Of a stretch of DNA of 64,000 nucleotides, positions 61,986-64,000 are shown piece after piece. The position numbers were made by a program, and so were the translations under genes. Every line of letters begins with the position of its first letter. Position 1 is the first letter of the stretch. Source of the DNA: Cellulomonas sp. WB94 (GTDB lineage: Bacteria > Actinomycetota > Actinomycetes > Actinomycetales > Cellulomonadaceae). The notes below the pieces were generated by a model. The model saw only the letters and a program-made list of their open reading frames with translations. It did not search any database and was not told the origin of the DNA. Location: the NCBI RefSeq assembly GCF_003115775.1, contig NZ_QEES01000002.1:1612001-1676000 (forward strand). Reading direction: 5' to 3'.

Positions 61986-63650
61986 GTGTCCTTCGTCCTC
62001 GTCTCCGGCGACCCCGAGCGCACGGTTGCGCTGCAGGACGTCTCCGACGACGGGCGGCCGCTCGCCCGGGTTGAGGTCGCCGCGCGGGACCTCGCGGCGG
62101 AGGTCGTCGGGCGCGAGGCCGCCCGTCCCCGCTGGGTGTGGGACGACACCGCCCGCTGGTACCCGTCCCTGCTCGCCGCCGGGGTGCGGGTCGAGCGGTG
62201 CCAGGACCTGCGGCTGTGCCACGCGATCCTGCGCGGCAGCATCCGGTGCGCCGACTCGGCGCTCGCGCTCGCTCCGCCGGGGCCGTGGGACGGTCCGCGT
62301 CCGGGGCTCCCGCGACCCGTCGAGGTCAGCCTGTTCGACGACCCGCGCGTGGAGCCGGTCGCGGCCGACGACGGCCCCGACGCGCTCGCCGAGCTGCAGG
62401 CCCAGCTCGCGGCGGTCGACGGGTCGCTCGAGCCCGGCCGACTGCGTCTGCTGCTCGCGGCCGAGTCGACGGGCGCGCTGATCGCTGCGGAGATGCGCCA
62501 CGACGGGATGCCGTGGAGCGTCGAGGTCCACGACGAGCTCCTGACCCGGGCGCTCGGGGAGCGACCGCTCGGCGGCGGCCGTCCGAGCCGGCTCGAGGCG
62601 CTCGCCGACGAGGTCCGCGGCGCGCTCGGCCAGCCGGCGCTCAACCTCGACTCCCAGCCCGACCTGCTGCGCGCGCTGCGGTCCGCGGGGCTCGACGTCG
62701 CCACGACCCGGACCTGGGAGATCCGCGCGCTCGACCATCCGGTGACCGCGCCGCTGCTCGCGTACAAGAAGCTCGCGCGCCTGCTCAGCGCCAACGGGTG
62801 GGCGTGGATGGAGGCGTGGGTGCACGACGGCCGGTTCCGGCCCGACTACGTCCCCGGGGGCGTGGTCACCGGGCGGTGGGCGACGAGCGGCGGCGGTGCG
62901 CTGCAGCTGCCCGCGAGCATCCGCGGGGCCGTCCGGGCCGATCCCGGGTGGCGGCTGGTCGTCGCGGACGCCGCCCAGCTCGAGCCGCGCGTGCTCGCGG
63001 CGATGTCCGGCGACGGGGCGATGGCCGCCGCCGGGCGCCAGGCGGACCTCTATCAGGGCGTGGTCGACGCCGGCATCGTCGAGACCCGGCAGGAGGCCAA
63101 GTACGCGATGCTCGGCGCGATCTACGGCGCCACGACCGGTGCGAGCGCCGTGCTGATGCCACGCCTGACCCGCGCGTACCCCCGCGCTGTCGGCATGGTC
63201 GAAGCCGCGGCACGCGCGGGGGAGCGCGGCGACGTCGTCTCGACCTGGCTCGGGCGTTCCTCGCCCGTGCCCGACGAGGCGTGGCAGGCCGAGCTCCGGG
63301 CGGCGTCGGGCGAGGGTGCCGGAGCGGAGGACGTGCGCGCGGCGCGACGACGAGGGCGCGACTGGGGACGGTTCACCCGGAACTTCATCGTGCAGGGGAC
63401 GGCCGCCGAGTGGGCGCTGTGCTGGATGGCCGCGCTACGACGTCGGCTCCTGGCCGTCGACGGCCGGCCGCACCTCGTCTTCTTCCTGCACGACGAGGTC
63501 ATGGTGCACTCCCCGGCGAACGTGGCCGACGAGGTCGCGATGGCGATCCGGGATGCTGCGGCCGAGGCCGGGCGGCTGCTGTTCGGTGACTCTCCGGTCG
63601 ACTTCGCCCTCGACGTCTCGGTCGTGGACAGCTACGACCAGGCCAAGTGA
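61986..63650 (+). CDS. Family A DNA polymerase (Pol I-like, with 3'-5' exonuclease-type N-domain)
   Basis: A 554-residue protein, much shorter than PolA and without a 5' nuclease. Motif A is VVADAAQLEPRVLAAMSGD near residue 328, motif B is QEAKYAMLGAIYGATTG and motif C is FFLHDEVMVH near residue 501. The N-terminal ~170 residues replace the usual exonuclease and lack clear D-E-D residues. Actinobacteria often carry this gene beside polA; its role in repair is presumed. GTG 61986. Confidence 0.88.
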   Translation: MSFVLVSGDPERTVALQDVSDDGRPLARVEVAARDLAAEVVGREAARPRWVWDDTARWYPSLLAAGVRVERCQDLRLCHAILRGSIRCADSALALAPPGPWDGPRPGLPRPVEVSLFDDPRVEPVAADDGPDALAELQAQLAAVDGSLEPGRLRLLLAAESTGALIAAEMRHDGMPWSVEVHDELLTRALGERPLGGGRPSRLEALADEVRGALGQPALNLDSQPDLLRALRSAGLDVATTRTWEIRALDHPVTAPLLAYKKLARLLSANGWAWMEAWVHDGRFRPDYVPGGVVTGRWATSGGGALQLPASIRGAVRADPGWRLVVADAAQLEPRVLAAMSGDGAMAAAGRQADLYQGVVDAGIVETRQEAKYAMLGAIYGATTGASAVLMPRLTRAYPRAVGMVEAAARAGERGDVVSTWLGRSSPVPDEAWQAELRAASGEGAGAEDVRAARRRGRDWGRFTRNFIVQGTAAEWALCWMAALRRRLLAVDGRPHLVFFLHDEVMVHSPANVADEVAMAIRDAAAEAGRLLFGDSPVDFALDVSVVDSYDQAK

Positions 63651-63779
63651 CGGCTCGGGGCACCGGCGCCGCTCACCCGGCGCTCCGCGCCCGCGAAGAG
63701 GACAATCGGGACCAAGGCCGCACGTCCACCATCCGGCCGACGAGGTCCGGGTGCGTGAGGCCTCGAGGTCGTGGTTGCC

Positions 63780-64000
63780 ATGTGGTCCGACGCTCCGGTC
63801 ATGGTTCGAGCCGCCTTCGTCCTGATGATGATCTACGGGGCCTTCGCCATCGTGTGGGTCGTCGGTGAGCTGCTCACCGACCCGGGCGGGGCCGCAGGCA
63901 TCTCGATCAGCCTCTCCGTCGTCGTCGCGGTCGTCGTCCTGAGCATGGTCGCCGTGCGGCTACCCCGGCTGGCACCGACCCTGATGGGGGCGGCAGTCGC
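63780..64000 (+). CDS. Small membrane protein (3' end outside window)
   Basis: At least 73 codons with two hydrophobic helices (AAFVLMMIYGAFAIVWVVGE and SISLSVVVAVVVLSMVAV). ATG 63780 follows GAGG. No family can be assigned from this fragment. Confidence 0.5.
   Translation, partial: MWSDAPVMVRAAFVLMMIYGAFAIVWVVGELLTDPGGAAGISISLSVVVAVVVLSMVAVRLPRLAPTLMGAAV

Overview
The window is high-GC DNA with dense, short-spaced genes and frequent GTG starts. It is typical of an actinobacterium. A complete cellobiose phosphorylase gene, which from memory closely resembles the Cellulomonas gilvus/uda enzyme, lies behind a GGGAGCGCTCCC operator and points to Cellulomonadaceae, probably Cellulomonas. The genus is inferred; no search was run.

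Layout. 1-7799: a partial circularly permuted ATP-grasp/alpha-E protein, two membrane or envelope proteins, a luciferase-like monooxygenase, two membrane proteins and a methyltransferase. 7800-13911: an FBP-type zinc-finger protein, a leaderless Clp-N regulator, and a GAF regulator followed by aldehyde and alcohol dehydrogenases. 14002-17502: small housekeeping genes (GatB/YqeY, RibD-like reductase, GH3 lipoprotein, hexapeptide protein, a metal-binding-domain protein with a missing cysteine). 17597-21355: a LuxR-type ATPase regulator and a ROK regulator, head to head, both missing their 5' ends; the LuxR gene also has a frameshift. 21391-26988: SOUL protein, methionine aminopeptidase, XRE regulator, potassium channel, patatin with a small upstream ORF, and a GrpB protein. 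27058-30658: an alcohol dehydrogenase gene split by an IS110 element, and its divergent MmyB-type regulator.

30717-46145 is an accessory region. A second, related integrase survives only as a fragment cut by an IS256 element. Next to it is an integrative element of about 13.8 kb, bounded by a 46-bp direct repeat made of the 3' half of tRNA-Gly(CCC) (32296-32341 and 46072-46117). It carries an integrase, an Xis-like protein, a MobF relaxase-helicase, a HEPN/MNT toxin-antitoxin pair, a Fic protein, a zinc-ribbon/HEPN-like protein, an HNH-like plus membrane protein pair, two small unknown loci (one with an in-frame stop) and an IS1380 insertion. No conjugation ATPase or replication gene is visible, so a mobilizable rather than self-transmissible element is the best reading.

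46259-63650 returns to chromosomal genes: cellobiose phosphorylase, a second GH94 phosphorylase and an aldose epimerase form a disaccharide phosphorolysis operon. Then come a YidC paralogue, a TetR/membrane-protein pair, dcd, an OhrR-Ohr-reductase-Old Yellow Enzyme peroxide/electrophile operon, an alpha/beta hydrolase pair and a family A DNA polymerase. The window ends inside a membrane protein gene.

Several genes lack a Shine-Dalgarno and have a TAnnnT hexamer 6-7 bases before the start codon, consistent with leaderless mRNAs.
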